Assembly (NCBI GenBank): GCA_965228695.1
Contig: CBDDIB010000002.1
Location: 2,790,001-2,854,000, forward strand
DNA: 64,000 nt
Source: JAJFJD01 sp965228695
GTDB taxonomy: Bacteria; Pseudomonadota; Alphaproteobacteria; UBA8366
Reading direction: 5' to 3'
The translations under genes were made by a program, and so were the position numbers. This document shows positions 1 through 9,893 of this stretch, piece by piece. Within the stretch, counting starts at the first letter, position 1. Each line of letters begins with the position of its first letter. The notes below the pieces were generated by a model. The model searched no databases. It saw only the letters and a program-made list of their open reading frames with translations, and was not told the DNA's origin.

Positions 1-1
1 G

Positions 2-2128
2 CCCAAAGGCACCCGATATACCTGCCCGATGCACCCGGAAATCGTGCGCGACGCGCCGGGCGATTGCCCGATCTGCGGCATGGCGCTGGAGCCCATGGGG
101 GTTCCCGCCGCCGACGAGGGGCCAAATTCCGAACTTGTCGATTTCACCCGCCGGTTCTGGGTCGGCGCTGTTCTGACCGTGCCTCTCCTGGTCCTGACGA
201 TGGGACCCTATGTCGGGCTCGGCTTCGTCCGCGACATCTTTGGCGAGCGCGCGACTCTCTGGATCGAGCTCGTTTTGGGTACGCCGGTTATTCTCTGGGC
301 CGGTTGGCCGTTCTTCGTACGTGGCGTGAAGTCGGTGATAAACCGTAGTCTCAACATGTTTACGCTCATCGGCATGGGCGTTGGCGCGGCCTATCTCTTC
401 AGCGTGGTCGCCGTGCTCGTACCGGAAATTTTCCCGGACGGGTTCCGCGATCCGGAGGGTAATGTCGGTGTCTACTTCGAGGCCGGCGCGGTGATCGTCG
501 TTCTGGTCCTGCTCGGCCAGGTGATGGAACTCGGCGCACGCGAGCGCACGGGTTCGGCGATCCGCGCTCTCTTGGATCTTGCCGCGAAGACCGCCCGCGT
601 GATCCGCGAGGACGGGCGGGAGGAGGAGATCCCGCTCGAAGATGTCCAGGTCGGCGACCGGCTGCGCGTGCGCCCGGGTGACAAGGTCCCGGTCGACGGG
701 GTGGTGGTCGAGGGCCGCTCCTCGATCGACGAGTCCATGATCTCCGGCGAACCCATTCCGGTCGAGAAGGTCGAGGGTGACAAGATCACCGGCGCTACGA
801 TCAACGGTACCGGTAGCCTGGTGATGGAAGCGAAACGAGTCGGCGCCGACACCATGCTTAGCCAGATCGTCGAGATGGTCGCGAACGCACAGCGTAGTCG
901 CGCCCCGATCCAGAAGCTCGCAGATTCCGTGGCTGGCTCGTTCGTGCCGGCCGTGATCGTCATTGCAATTCTCTCGTTCATCGCCTGGGCGACTTGGGGA
1001 CCGGCACCGGCGCTATCCTATGGTTTGGTGTCAGCCGTCGCCGTGCTGATCATCGCTTGTCCCTGCGCGCTGGGTCTGGCGACCCCCATGTCGATCATGA
1101 CGGCCACGGGCCGGGGGGCGCAAGCCGGTGTTCTAATCAAAAATGCCGAAGCGCTGGAGCGTTTTGCCAAGGTCGACACGCTGATCGTCGACAAAACCGG
1201 CACGCTGACCGTCGGCAAACCGAGGCTCGTCGCGGTCCTGCCGGAAACCGGCCATGACGAGACCGAGGTTCTGCGCTTGGCCGCAAGCCTGGAGCGGGGC
1301 TCGGAACACCCGCTCGCTGAAGCGATCGTCGCCGGGGCCGAGGAGCGTGGCGTCCCACTGGCAAAAGCCGCGGAGTTCGAGGCGGTTACCGGCAAGGGTG
1401 TGAAGGGCGTCGTCGACGGTAAGCCGGTGGCGCTCGGCAACGCGAAGCTGGTCGCCGATCTGGGCCTCGACGGTGGCAAACTCTCGGAAACTGCAAATGC
1501 CCGGCGCGACGAGGGCGAGACGGTGATGTTCGTTGTCGTCGGTTCCGAGATCGCTGGCCTGGTATCGGTCGCCGATCCGGTCAAGGAGACGACTCCGGAC
1601 GCGCTGAAAGCGTTGCACGAAGAAGGTTTCCGCATCGTCATGGCGACCGGCGACAACGAGCGTACGGCGAAGGCGGTCGCTGGACGTCTCGGGATCGACG
1701 AGATCCGCGCGGATGTGCTGCCCGAAGACAAGGCGCGCATCATCAAGGAGTTGCAGGACGAAGGCCGAAAGGTCGCCATGGCTGGCGACGGCGTCAACGA
1801 TGCGCCCGCGCTGGCCCAGGCCGATGTCGGCATCGCCATGGGCACCGGCGCGGACGTGGCGATCGAGAGTGCCGGCTTCACGCTGGTGAAGGGCGACCTC
1901 AACGGCATCGTTCGGGCCCGCCGGTTGGCGCGCGCGACCATGCGCAATATCAAACAGAACCTGTTCTTCGCACTGGTCTACAACGCTTCCGGCGTGCCGG
2001 TGGCGGCGGGCGTCCTCTTCCCGTTCTTCGGGATTTTGATCTCGCCGATCTTCGCGGCCGCGGCCATGAGCCTGTCGTCCGTTTCCGTGGTTGGCAATGC
2101 CCTTCGGCTGCGCTCGGTCAAGATTTAA
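2..2128 (+). CDS. copA: Copper-type heavy-metal P1B ATPase, 5' end outside window
   Basis: This integral membrane pump exports monovalent copper (or silver) at the cost of ATP. The frame is open to the window edge and reads into a CPMHPEI...CPICGM heavy-metal-binding motif from about base 23, so the true start lies upstream. Visible in order: the metal-binding motif, paired membrane helices, the actuator motif SGEP (near 736), the CPC metal-transport motif in ACPCALGLA (near 1060), the phosphorylation motif DKTGTLT (near 1190), the SEHPL motif of P1B pumps (near 1300), and the hinge GDGVNDAPA (near 1785), then two final helices. All catalytic residues are present. The CPC motif favours Cu+/Ag+ over Zn2+/Cd2+. 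The next gene follows after a short gap, so a metal-resistance operon is likely. Confidence 0.93.
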   Translation, partial: PKGTRYTCPMHPEIVRDAPGDCPICGMALEPMGVPAADEGPNSELVDFTRRFWVGAVLTVPLLVLTMGPYVGLGFVRDIFGERATLWIELVLGTPVILWAGWPFFVRGVKSVINRSLNMFTLIGMGVGAAYLFSVVAVLVPEIFPDGFRDPEGNVGVYFEAGAVIVVLVLLGQVMELGARERTGSAIRALLDLAAKTARVIREDGREEEIPLEDVQVGDRLRVRPGDKVPVDGVVVEGRSSIDESMISGEPIPVEKVEGDKITGATINGTGSLVMEAKRVGADTMLSQIVEMVANAQRSRAPIQKLADSVAGSFVPAVIVIAILSFIAWATWGPAPALSYGLVSAVAVLIIACPCALGLATPMSIMTATGRGAQAGVLIKNAEALERFAKVDTLIVDKTGTLTVGKPRLVAVLPETGHDETEVLRLAASLERGSEHPLAEAIVAGAEERGVPLAKAAEFEAVTGKGVKGVVDGKPVALGNAKLVADLGLDGGKLSETANARRDEGETVMFVVVGSEIAGLVSVADPVKETTPDALKALHEEGFRIVMATGDNERTAKAVAGRLGIDEIRADVLPEDKARIIKELQDEGRKVAMAGDGVNDAPALAQADVGIAMGTGADVAIESAGFTLVKGDLNGIVRARRLARATMRNIKQNLFFALVYNASGVPVAAGVLFPFFGILISPIFAAAAMSLSSVSVVGNALRLRSVKI

Positions 2129-2176
2129 CAAGTGTTTCACGAAGTAAATTTCCCTTACGGAAAGGAGAAACAAGTA

Positions 2177-3253
2177 ATGAAAGCCATATCGATTCTCCGG
2201 GCCGCCGCCGGAGCGGGACTGTTCACTCTGGCGCTCGGAACTCAAACGGCTCTTGCCGAGCCGCTCGTGTATGTGCCCCTCGGCGGAGAGAACAAGATCG
2301 TCGCTGTCGATGCCGCGAAGGACGAAATCGTCGATACGATAACCGGTCTGCCGGCGGTTCATGGCCTCGCCGGGACGCCCGACGGGCGGTTCCTGATAGC
2401 CGGAAGCTTCGAGACGCGTGCATTAGGGGGTGAAGCGGTGGCGAAGCCGGCGGACGTCTCCGAAGACGAGCATGCCGCGCACCATGGCGCCGCGTCGGCC
2501 GATGGTAAGAACGCCATTGCGGAGGTCAGCACGATCTCGGTCGTTCGAAGGGCGGACGGGTCCGTGGTCCGTCGCATCGACGTACCCGGCGCCGTTCATC
2601 ACGTCGGGGTTAGCGGCGACGGCCGGTTCGCCGTTGTCACCCATCCCAACGGCGGATCAATCAGCGTCATCGACCTCGGCTCCTATGAGGTGGTCGCGAC
2701 GGTCGCGACCGGGACGCTGCCCAATTACGCGGCCTTTGCGCCTGATGGCGACCGTCTTTATGTCAGCAATGCCGGCAACGACACTGTCAGCGAGATCGAC
2801 ACGTCACGCTGGATCGTCCGGTCGAACACCGTGGTCGACAGCAGTCCCGAGCACGTTGTTCTGTCCAGAGATGGTGTGACTCTCTACGTCAACAACGTCG
2901 ACGCCGGCACGGTCTCCGTCGTCGACGTTGGCGACCAGACGGTTGTGAAGACGATTCGCCTCGGAACGACTCTCCACGGGATCGACCTGTCCGATGACGG
3001 CGGCACGCTCTTCATCGCGGTCCTAGGCGACGACAAGGTGGTCGCGGTCGATCTCGCTACCGGCGCCCAGCGCAGTGTTCCCTTGGCTCCCGCTCCCTAT
3101 CACCTGGCCGTCGTTCGCGGGACGGGCAAACTTTACGTCTCCAGCGCCAACGAGCCAAAGATCTGGGTGATCGACCAGCGGGATCTGACGGTCCGGGGAG
3201 AGATCCAGATCGGCGGCAAAGGCCATCAGATGGTCCAGGGCGCGGGCGGATGA
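2177..3253 (+). CDS. Secreted YVTN-type beta-propeller repeat protein
   Basis: 358-residue exported protein. The start at 2177 is chosen because a strong ribosome site (AAAGGAG) sits 9 bases upstream and the protein then begins with a clean signal peptide (AGLFTLALGTQTALA); an upstream in-frame ATG at 2132 would only add a poor leader. The mature part consists of repeated blades of the kind VYVPLGGENKIVAVD, LYVSNAGNDTVSEID and LYVNNVDAGTVSVVD, typical of the YVTN/lactonase-like propeller family. A His/Asp-rich insertion (EDEHAAHHG, near base 2470) could bind metal, which would suit the neighbouring copper pump, but that is inference. The catalytic function is unknown. Confidence 0.85.
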   Translation: MKAISILRAAAGAGLFTLALGTQTALAEPLVYVPLGGENKIVAVDAAKDEIVDTITGLPAVHGLAGTPDGRFLIAGSFETRALGGEAVAKPADVSEDEHAAHHGAASADGKNAIAEVSTISVVRRADGSVVRRIDVPGAVHHVGVSGDGRFAVVTHPNGGSISVIDLGSYEVVATVATGTLPNYAAFAPDGDRLYVSNAGNDTVSEIDTSRWIVRSNTVVDSSPEHVVLSRDGVTLYVNNVDAGTVSVVDVGDQTVVKTIRLGTTLHGIDLSDDGGTLFIAVLGDDKVVAVDLATGAQRSVPLAPAPYHLAVVRGTGKLYVSSANEPKIWVIDQRDLTVRGEIQIGGKGHQMVQGAGG

Positions 3254-3301
3254 CCTCGACCGTATTTCGGAAACGACGAGGGTCGGAAGAGGAGAGGCGG
3301 C

Positions 3302-3559
3302 ATGGCGCAGCATGAAACCGGCGGCTTCCGGAGCTTCATTTTCTCCCGTTCGAGCATGGTGTTGCTCGGGTTCCTGGCAGTGGCGGGTTACTTCCTGTGG
3401 GAAGAGCACGAGGCGCATATCCTCGGTTATTTGCCGCTGATCCTTATCCTGGGAGTGTGCGTGGGCATGCACTTCTTCATGCATGGCGGACATGGTGGGC
3501 ATGGCAGTGCCGCGTCATCGAGCGACCGCCGGCTCGGCTGGCGGCAGCGCCACGCGTAA
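3302..3559 (+). CDS. DUF2933 small membrane protein with altered C terminus
   Basis: 85-residue protein with two hydrophobic segments (VLLGFLAVAGYFLW and YLPLILILGVCVGMHFFMH) followed by a His/Gly stretch (HGGHGGHG), the pattern of DUF2933 proteins that accompany copper-resistance genes. A ribosome site (GGAGAGG) lies just before the ATG. The last 15 or so residues (SSSDRRLGWRQRHA) lie on DNA that reads on the other strand as an IS3-family transposase fragment, so the original C terminus has probably been replaced by insertion-sequence debris. The function of the family is unknown; a role in copper handling is guessed from neighbours. Confidence 0.75.
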   Translation: MAQHETGGFRSFIFSRSSMVLLGFLAVAGYFLWEEHEAHILGYLPLILILGVCVGMHFFMHGGHGGHGSAASSSDRRLGWRQRHA

Positions 3560-3660
3560 TAGCCGCTAGTGGAGACACCGAGCAGCCGGCACATCGTGGT
3601 AATCGGTTAGCTGGCCTGATTCGCCTTCACGAACGCGAAGACCCATCGGGTGTCGCGTTC
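3510..3660 (-). pseudogene. IS3-family transposase orfB remnant
   Basis: Read on the minus strand, this stretch gives WVFAFVKANQAS, an in-frame stop, PITTMCRLLGVSTSGYYAW and RCRQPSRRSLDDAAL. The MCRLLGVSTSGYYAW block is the N-terminal hallmark of IS3-group OrfB proteins. Only about 150 bases survive, without ends or catalytic DDE residues. The remnant overlaps the 3' end of the DUF2933 gene and abuts the truncated helicase, marking a rearrangement point. Confidence 0.6.
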
Positions 3661-6132
3661 CTGGCGCAGGCGAACCTGGCTGCGGCAGACGAGCATTTAA
3701 GCCGGGTGCCGATGATCACGCGCGGCGCGCGACGGGTCCTGGAGGCCGATCAGGTCTCCACCGTGTCGGAGCTTGTGTGGACCACAGGCGATGAGGATGT
3801 GTTTCGCAAACATACGGGGCTGAAAAGCGACCGCCGGTCTTTGCCAGCTCTTGCGAGCGCGATCGCAACCGGCGAGAGCAGTATCGATGAAGAGCGCGCG
3901 GATGGCGGGCTCGCGCGATACGCTGATCTCGATGTGTTCATCTCGGTGAATTTCGACGCCGGCGCCGGACAATTGACGGGGCTCGGTCTTGAGGGACGAT
4001 TTCGACAGCATACGCCGTATGGCGAACAGTCGGACGTGCGCAGGACCTGGCAAGAGCAATGGATCGTTTCAAGGAAATCGGCGGCGTCGGAAGGCAGTTC
4101 GGTGCGGGCTTTTCTCAACTATCTCGCCGGCATTTATGATTGGGTCCGCGATGAAAATCCGCAGCGCGGTGGCGAGCACGCGTCGAGAACGACCGCGCAA
4201 CTTATCTTCTGGGACCAGCGCCAATATGAGGAGCTGTGCCTTGCTGTAGGGCGGCATTTGCCGGCGATCCTCTATGGCGACGAAGAGCGTACGGTCAAAG
4301 CGCTGGTGTGGTTGTTTCCGCCGGAAGAGATTCAGGAACGCGACGCGATAGACGCAAAACGCCCCGGCGTCGCTTTTGTCAGCGACATTGTCCGCCGCCT
4401 TGTCCGTGCGCCGGCACTGCACGAGCTGACCCTGTTCAATGTCGCCGAGCATTATCATTGGGGTGATGATTTTCGCGTACCGGATTCGTTCTACCGCGAG
4501 CCTCTATCGGACGCGATCCCGCGCGAGCGCATCTATGAGATCTGGAGCGCGTCGGCGGCGGGCGGCGGCTATGTGGTGCGCTGGGGCTCTGTTCTGAGGG
4601 ATTTCAGTCAATTGATGGATGGGTTCCGGCGGACCATGTGCACCCAGACAGCTGAGTTGTGCATGGTGGTCTGGAGGGTCCGGCGGGACTTCGGCAACCG
4701 GTTAAAGGCGGCTGCGCCGCAGCTTGATTTGACGGTGCCACGCTGGGGCGCGGGCGTCGCATTCGAAGCGAAACTCTGGATTGCTTGGGCGTCGTTTTCC
4801 AAAGCCTATGACGACGTGATGGCACAGCGGGACTTTTTAAGCGCCCCAGAGGAAATCGAAGCGCGTTATGAAGGCTTGCGACTCGAAGACTTGGTCGCTG
4901 AAGAGGCCGACGGATCGCTGACCTTTTCAGTGTCTCCGGACTCGCGCGATGCCAAAGTGCGCATCGCAGCGGGTTTTCTGTGTCTCTCGCTCGACGACAC
5001 GCCCGGGTTTTTAGTCCAACGCGTCCGCCAGGTTGTGGAGGATACGGACCTGCCGCTCCATCTTCACGATCTCAGTTTTACGAACCGGCCAATGAGCATG
5101 GTCTTCAAAGTCAAGCTCGTGGATTTCAACCGGGAGGCGCTCTGGGCCCGGGTCGAATGGGACAATTACTGGGACGACGAGAAAGATCTGCGCGCGGCGG
5201 TATTTCGTGCCCTGGGCGAGCGGGTGTGTCGGAATGTGACGATTGTCAGCTCTGCGGGAAGCAATGTCCAGGTGCGCCGCCTCACCAACACGCTGCGCGC
5301 CATCGGCAATCCCGCTATCGCGCAACCGACGGAAGAATCCTTATTTGCGCTCGGCAAACGCGGCGCGCGGATCCGCGCGGGCGCGGCCCCGATGACGCCG
5401 GCGGCTGCCGCCCTCTGGGATGGCGTGAGCCTAAACGCCGAACTGGCGCGTCTGCCCGCGGATGCGGACGCCATAGCGGACGCTGCGGTTGCGTCTTCAA
5501 CGCCGCCCCTCAACGCCTCTCAACGCAGCGCCATCACCAACGCCGCGGCGAAACGATTGAGCGTGATTTGGGGCCCTCCCGGCACCGGCAAGACACAAAC
5601 TTGTGCGGCGTTGGTTCACCAACTCGCCAATCATGAAGCGGCGCGCGGCGCCGCTCGCGCTTTTAACATTCTTCTGGCCGGGCTGAACTATAAGGCGGTA
5701 AGCGAGCTCGCCGAGCGGGTGATGCGACGCATGGCGGCCGACGCAGCAGCTAACGCAAATTTCTACGTTATCCACCGCGAAGACCGCGAAGACGAACTCG
5801 TTGAGATGACTCTGACGGATCGCAGCGAACCGGTCTTCGCTGATATGATGGAGGCCCTTAACGCTGGCGCTGGCGTCAACATTGTCGCCGCAGTCGCGCA
5901 TCAATTTCCGCGCATCACCGAACAGGCGGCGAAGCTTTATGGTGATGAGGACGCATGGCGGCCGCTTTTCGATTTCGTGCTGTTCGATGAAAGCTCGCAG
6001 GCCGATAGGGCGATTTCGATCCCGCCGCTCGGTCTTTTGCGAGATGGGTTTCAATTGGTGCTGGCCGGCGATCTGTTGCAGATGCCGCCGATAGCGCGTT
6101 GCGATCCGCCCGTGGGCGCGTTTCCAGGTTGA
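3660..6132 (+). pseudogene. RecB/DNA2-like nuclease-helicase, truncated at both ends
   Basis: A long open frame covers the middle of a superfamily 1 helicase. It begins in a helix-hairpin-helix-like segment (SRVPMITRGARRVLEA, near 3700), passes a region resembling the RNase-H-like part of TM0106-type proteins (ARYADLDVFISVNFD, near 3920), and contains Walker A (GPPGTGKT, near 5575) and a Walker B/DEXX motif (LFDESSQ, near 5980) followed by LAGDLLQMPP. It then stops abruptly at 6132, before helicase motifs IV-VI, where minus-strand methylase sequence begins. The expected N-terminal RecB-like nuclease is missing; IS3 debris lies there instead. The family assignment is from memory of related proteins; loss of function is nearly certain. 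Confidence 0.7.
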
Positions 6133-6817
6133 CGTTTCGCCGGCGTTGCCATGGACAACGTCAGCAAGCTTAGTCTCTTGAAAGTCGAAGGCCGGCGAAC
6201 GGAATACATGATTGGCCTTGCGTTCGATCGCGGCGAGCACATCGACCTTCGGTGCTTTCATATCGCGCTCGGTCCAGAATCGAACGGCGTAATCGGGTTT
6301 CGGAGCGAAGGTGCGTTGCATCTGGTTGGACAGATAGCTGCCAACGCCGGTGACAGGGCCGTGCAGGACGCCCATTACAAGGGCGCGCAGGATCGCGGCT
6401 TCGTCCGATGCATCGGTCAAAAGGCCCATTCACAGGGCGCAGACTTTTTTTGAGGACGCTAGGTTTGTAAGCGACCCGCCAGAAGCGTCCGTGCGGTAAG
6501 TCGACATCATCAGATTGCTCTAACAGATTGCGCGCGAGATCGAGAACATCGCTTTTCGAAGCGGTGGCAAGTTTTGCTTTGGATATGGCGACGGCGACGG
6601 GGGAGCAGTCCACACCGAAGGTTTTGCGCTGTGTGGCACGCGCCGCATAAAGGGTCGTGCCGCGCCCGCAAAATGGATCGACGACGATTCCCGCATCTGG
6701 AACGCGGCTCAGCGCGCTTAAAGGGAATTCGAGCGGGAACATCGTGAAATAAGGACAGATCGCGTTGAGGGAATGACGCGGATCGTAGGCTGCAAGAAGT
6801 GGCATAGGCTGGGTCAC
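6125..6817 (-). pseudogene. N4/N6 DNA methyltransferase, frameshifted and 3'-truncated
   Basis: The minus-strand frame from the GTG at 6817 encodes FPLEFPLSALSRV and the catalytic-fold motif DPFCGRGTTLYAA, typical of restriction-type DNA methylases. At a run of seven A (6444-6450 as T on the plus strand) the frame breaks; dropping one base restores SVLKKVCAL, but a stop codon then precedes MGLLTDASDEAAILRAL and VLHGPVTGVGSYLSNQM, which clearly continue the family. Homology ends near 6130, where the opposite-strand helicase starts. So there are at least three lesions: a frameshift, a nonsense codon and a 3' truncation. Helicase and methylase may once have been partners in one restriction or defence locus. 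Confidence 0.75.
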
Positions 6818-7027
6818 TATCCTCTTGGCATGGCGGTGCTAGATCTCCGCTCAAGCTGCAACCTCTTGTCTCAGAAGTAAACTAATGCGGCGGCAAATGA
6901 AAGCTCGACCAGTGTCGCGCAGTGGCTGACCGCTTCGTTGACATCTAAACAAACTCCGTAGCAAAGGTGAGGAGTACTACAAATTACTTGATTTGAACTT
7001 GTGAACTCCGATGCGGCCGAGCCTAAA

Positions 7028-8214
7028 TCAGGCTGCTTCGTCGGTCCGCAGCGCCTTATTTCCGCCTGCCGACACCGAAATCCGTTTGGCGATTCTATCA
7101 GCCGCAGATTTGATGGGATCATTGACAAGATGGGCATACCGCGCTGTCGTCTGTACCTGCGAATGTCCCAGCAGCTTTCCGATCATTGAAAGGCCTTCGC
7201 CGACCGCGAGACCGCCGCTGGCGAACGAGTGCCGAAGGTCGTGAATTCGCACATCGTCTAGCTTGGCAATTTTTCGAACACGCCTCCAGGGGTGCTGGAG
7301 GTCCGTCAAATATGCCCCGGATTTCTTTCCGACAATGACGAATTCATTGTCTTCTAGCTTCTTAATCACCTTGAGCCGGTCGACGGCGGCGGTGCCTAGA
7401 TGCACTGTCTTTGCTCCGGTCTTCGAGTTCGGGAGACGGAACGCCTTGGCTCCAAGATCGACGTAGCTCCATTTTAGCGTCAAGATTTCGTTCAGTCGGC
7501 AGCCCGTTAGCATGAGTAGCCAGATCGCATCGATTGCCGATTGGGTCTCGGTCTTCTCGACCTCCGTTTTACGCAGCGTCTTACCAAGCCGCTTGTACTC
7601 TTCGTCGGAGAGAAACTGCTCGCGCTTTTCCTTCTTGTACTTCTTTACGTGCCGGCAAGGGTTCGACCCGTCCGGGCGGAGGCCCCAAACCTCTGAAAGG
7701 TTGAACATCTTCGAAAGCACACCGAGCGTCCGGTCGGCTTGATATGGCTTGTCGCGCAAGCCATGGTGCATTTGGCGATTTCGGTGCGTTCGATATCGAT
7801 GACCTTCCGCGTGCCGATTTCCGGGTTGATGAACAGTTCAACCGACCGACGATACTCACGCTCGGTCGAGGGACGGCAATGGGTCGGAACGTACTCGTCC
7901 AGGAAGCGCTGACCCAGTTCCTTCATCGTCGGGGACTTACGTATCTGGGAATGCTCAGCGGACGGATTCCGGCCTGCCTTGGCCTCAGCAATGATCCCTC
8001 GCGCCTTGGTCCTGGCCTGCTCGACGGTGATTGGGCCGTGGGTGCCAATCGTCATTTTGATCTGGCGACCACGACAGCGGCATTTGACGATGTAGGACTT
8101 TCGGCCGGTTGGGCGCACACGAACGCCGAAGCCCGATAGGGCATCATCCCAATGGACGATATCAAACGCTTCCGGCTTCAGGGAATCGACAAGACGTTTG
8201 GTGAGTTTCGGCAA
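7028..8214 (-). pseudogene. Tyrosine recombinase / integrase with one frameshift
   Basis: The gene reads on the minus strand from ATG 8214. The first part (KRLVDSLKPEAFDIVHWDD, FGVRVRPTGRKSY) is the N-terminal arm-binding region of P4-type integrases. The catalytic part follows in another frame from about 7771 and has all active-site motifs: R in GCRLNE, HDLRH, LGHSQVQTTARY with the nucleophilic tyrosine. The frames join if one A is restored in the run before 7771 (AAA read as AAAA gives IAKMHHGLRDKPYQADR). It lies next to a tRNA-fMet fragment at 8403-8447 and faces away from it, as expected for an integrase beside its attachment site. Either a true pseudogene or a sequencing slip in an A run. 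Confidence 0.85.
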
Positions 8215-8402
8215 ATTGCGGCTCCCGATCGCACCTCGCGCCGGGCCGTTCTGGGTATCATATGGGTACCACTTAGACGCAAGTTCACGCTATCTACCGC
8301 ATACTTTATCGAACCAAAGGAGTCAGAATAACCCTTCTTACTCAGCGTTTTATCCAGGAACCGCTAACTTGGTCCGATGTCGGGAAAATGGGCTTTAACG
8401 AT

Positions 8403-8447
8403 CTCATAACCTGAAGGTCGTAGGTTCAAATCCTACCCCCGCAACCA
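8403..8447 (+). other. 3' fragment of initiator tRNA-Met(CAU): attachment-site scar
   Basis: The 45 bases run from the anticodon loop CTCATAA through the T arm (GTAGGTTCAAATCCTAC) to CCCCGCAACCA. The unpaired A before the discriminator base and the CAU anticodon mark an initiator tRNA. The bases upstream do not form the 5' anticodon arm, D arm or acceptor strand, so no complete tRNA is present. Breakage exactly at the anticodon loop is what tyrosine integrases leave as attL/attR. The integrase gene starts 190 bases away. By orientation, the intact tRNA copy should lie to the left of this point, beyond the window or lost. Confidence 0.8.
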
Positions 8448-8451
8448 TTGA

Positions 8452-9502
8452 TGTCATGGTCCATTCTTGTGACATGGTTTACAGATTATAACGGAGACAT
8501 GGTTTACACATTCTCCGGAGTGAAAGGGTTTGGCCCCGGTTCGACACGGTTTTCCTTTTGATCGAAGAAGCCTAGATCGTAGTTCATAAAAGTCACCTGC
8601 CAGATTTGATCGTCGACTTCTCTGAGGCCAAGGATTTGGCCTGCAAAGACCTAGCTGAAGGTCGCTTCCATTTTGAGGGTGAGATGCGTGCGCTCATGAC
8701 GGCCGTTTTGTTGTCGATGGCCCGGCTTGATGCGCACGATATGAATGCCGAGCCTGTGCCACCAGACGGAGAGTTTGCTTAAGCCGAACAACGCATGAGG
8801 GTCGGCAAAGGGGGGGCCGTTGTCGGTACGGATGGCACGGGGCAGACCGAATTTCTTGAACGTGCGCTCAAACACAGCAAAGGCGAAGTCTGCTTTCGTG
8901 GAGGCCATTCCTTCACAAGCCAACAGATACCGGGAGCGATAATCGGTGATGGTGAGCGGGTAACAGTATCGCTTGTCGCCGAGCTTGAACTCGCCCTTGT
9001 AATCGGCACACCAAAGCCCGTTTGGCTCAGAGGCGGCATTGAGCGGCGTGCCTTGCGCCTTATAGCGCCGGCGTTTGCGGCGGGTCACCAAACCGTTGCG
9101 GTCCAGCACCGCGTGAACTGTGCTGATGGCCGGTGGCTTCACCATCGGGAACTCACGGATCAGCTTGGCACGGATCTTCGGGGCGCCCCAGGAGGGATGC
9201 GCGCGTTTGATCCCAAGGATGCTGCGTTCGATCTGGAAGGGGAGTTTGTTGGCTTGACGATAGGGCCGGCGGGACCGGTCGTTGAGGCCATCGAGCCCGC
9301 ATTCCTTGTACCGTTCCCAGATCTTATAGCCGGTTACACGCGAAATCCCGAACTCCCGGCAGAGCCCTGCCATCTTCTCGCCGTCGAGCAGACGGGCGAC
9401 AAATCTAAGACGTTCATCCATAGGTCTACACTCTTTCCAAGGCATCCGGAGCGCTCTCCAAATGCCAAATTGTGTAAACCATGTGATCGGAATGAAATGT
9501 CA
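8452..9502 (-). mobile_element. IS481-family element with internal deletion (copy 1)
   Basis: Imperfect terminal inverted repeats are visible: TGTCATGGTCCATTC...GACATGGTTTACA at the left and, reversed, TGACATTTCATTCCGATCAC...ATGGTTTACA at the right. A transposase gene on the minus strand fills the interior but lacks roughly its third quarter. About 20 bases beyond the right end (to 9522) are also shared with the second copy at 43235-44001, so the exact right boundary is uncertain. The element lies five bases downstream of the tRNA fragment. Confidence 0.8.
8504..9445 (-). pseudogene. IS481-family DDE transposase, internally deleted
   Basis: From ATG 9445 the protein has the helix-turn-helix region (GLCREFGISRVTGYKIWERY), LNDRSRRPYRQANKLPFQ, SWGAPKIRAKL, and the DDE core start LWCADYKGEFKLGDKRYCYPL with IRTDNGPPF. 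At 8651 a TAG interrupts it after HLTLKMEATFS, and the same frame then continues as VFAGQILGLREVDDQIW...FMNYDLGFFD to a natural stop at 8504. Known IS481 transposases have roughly 100 further residues between these blocks, including the last acidic catalytic residue region, so an in-frame deletion created the stop. Transposition activity is unlikely. Confidence 0.85.
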
Positions 9503-9530
9503 GCTATCTCTCGATAACCACACAGCTTAC

Positions 9531-9556
9531 AAAGCCTCCCAACAGGGAGGCTTTCT
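9531..9556. terminator. Rho-independent terminator, symmetric stem
   Basis: AAAGCCTCCC AACA GGGAGGCTTT is a perfect 10-base stem with a 4-base loop, followed by CTC. A and T runs on the two sides suggest it can work in both directions. It separates the IS remnant from the Srf cluster. Confidence 0.7.
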
Positions 9557-9893
9557 CATGTCCGCACTGTGTCCGAAATATACCACTGACAAAACAGACT
9601 GTAGATCAGCGGCGTCGCTGCCACGCTCAGCGTAGGCGTGCAGGATTGTAGCGTTGCAAAACCGCCGCACCGGCGAATCTAGGCGGATTAATTTTAGTGC
9701 TAACTGTATTGGCTCGTTAAGTGCCAAAGTTGAACGCCTAGTCCGAGAAGAAAGAGCGCTATTTTGTTCGGCCTGTGAGGCCGTTCCCCGGGAAAAAACG
9801 GGAAGATGACATCTTGCAGCGAAATTATCGTCCTAGTTTAATTAGGTTCTCGCTGTCGTCGACAGCGCGAGCCGACTGAAACGCAGGCCGAAT
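9557..9893 (+). other. Intergenic region upstream of the Srf cluster
   Basis: I see no gene in these 337 bases. A GC-rich inverted repeat (CTCGCTGTC GTC GACAGCGCGAG, near 9849-9871) lies 20 bases before the first gene and could be an operator or leader hairpin. A promoter for the cluster should lie here, but no clear -35/-10 pair stands out. Confidence 0.4.

Noticed and set aside
1018..2362. Long minus-strand frames (up to 409 residues) opposite the copA-type gene
   Set aside because: They mirror a GC-rich coding strand, lack ribosome sites and show no domain; the plus strand has every P-type ATPase motif.
5497..6429. 310-residue minus-strand frame treated as one gene
   Set aside because: Only its first part (to about 6130) is methylase; the rest is antisense of the helicase.
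8397..8447. A functional tRNA-Met gene
   Set aside because: The acceptor 5' strand, D arm and 5' anticodon arm are missing; only the 3' part is there.
8795..9517. 240-residue plus-strand frame over the IS element
   Set aside because: It is the antisense of the transposase; the same mirror frame appears over copy 2.
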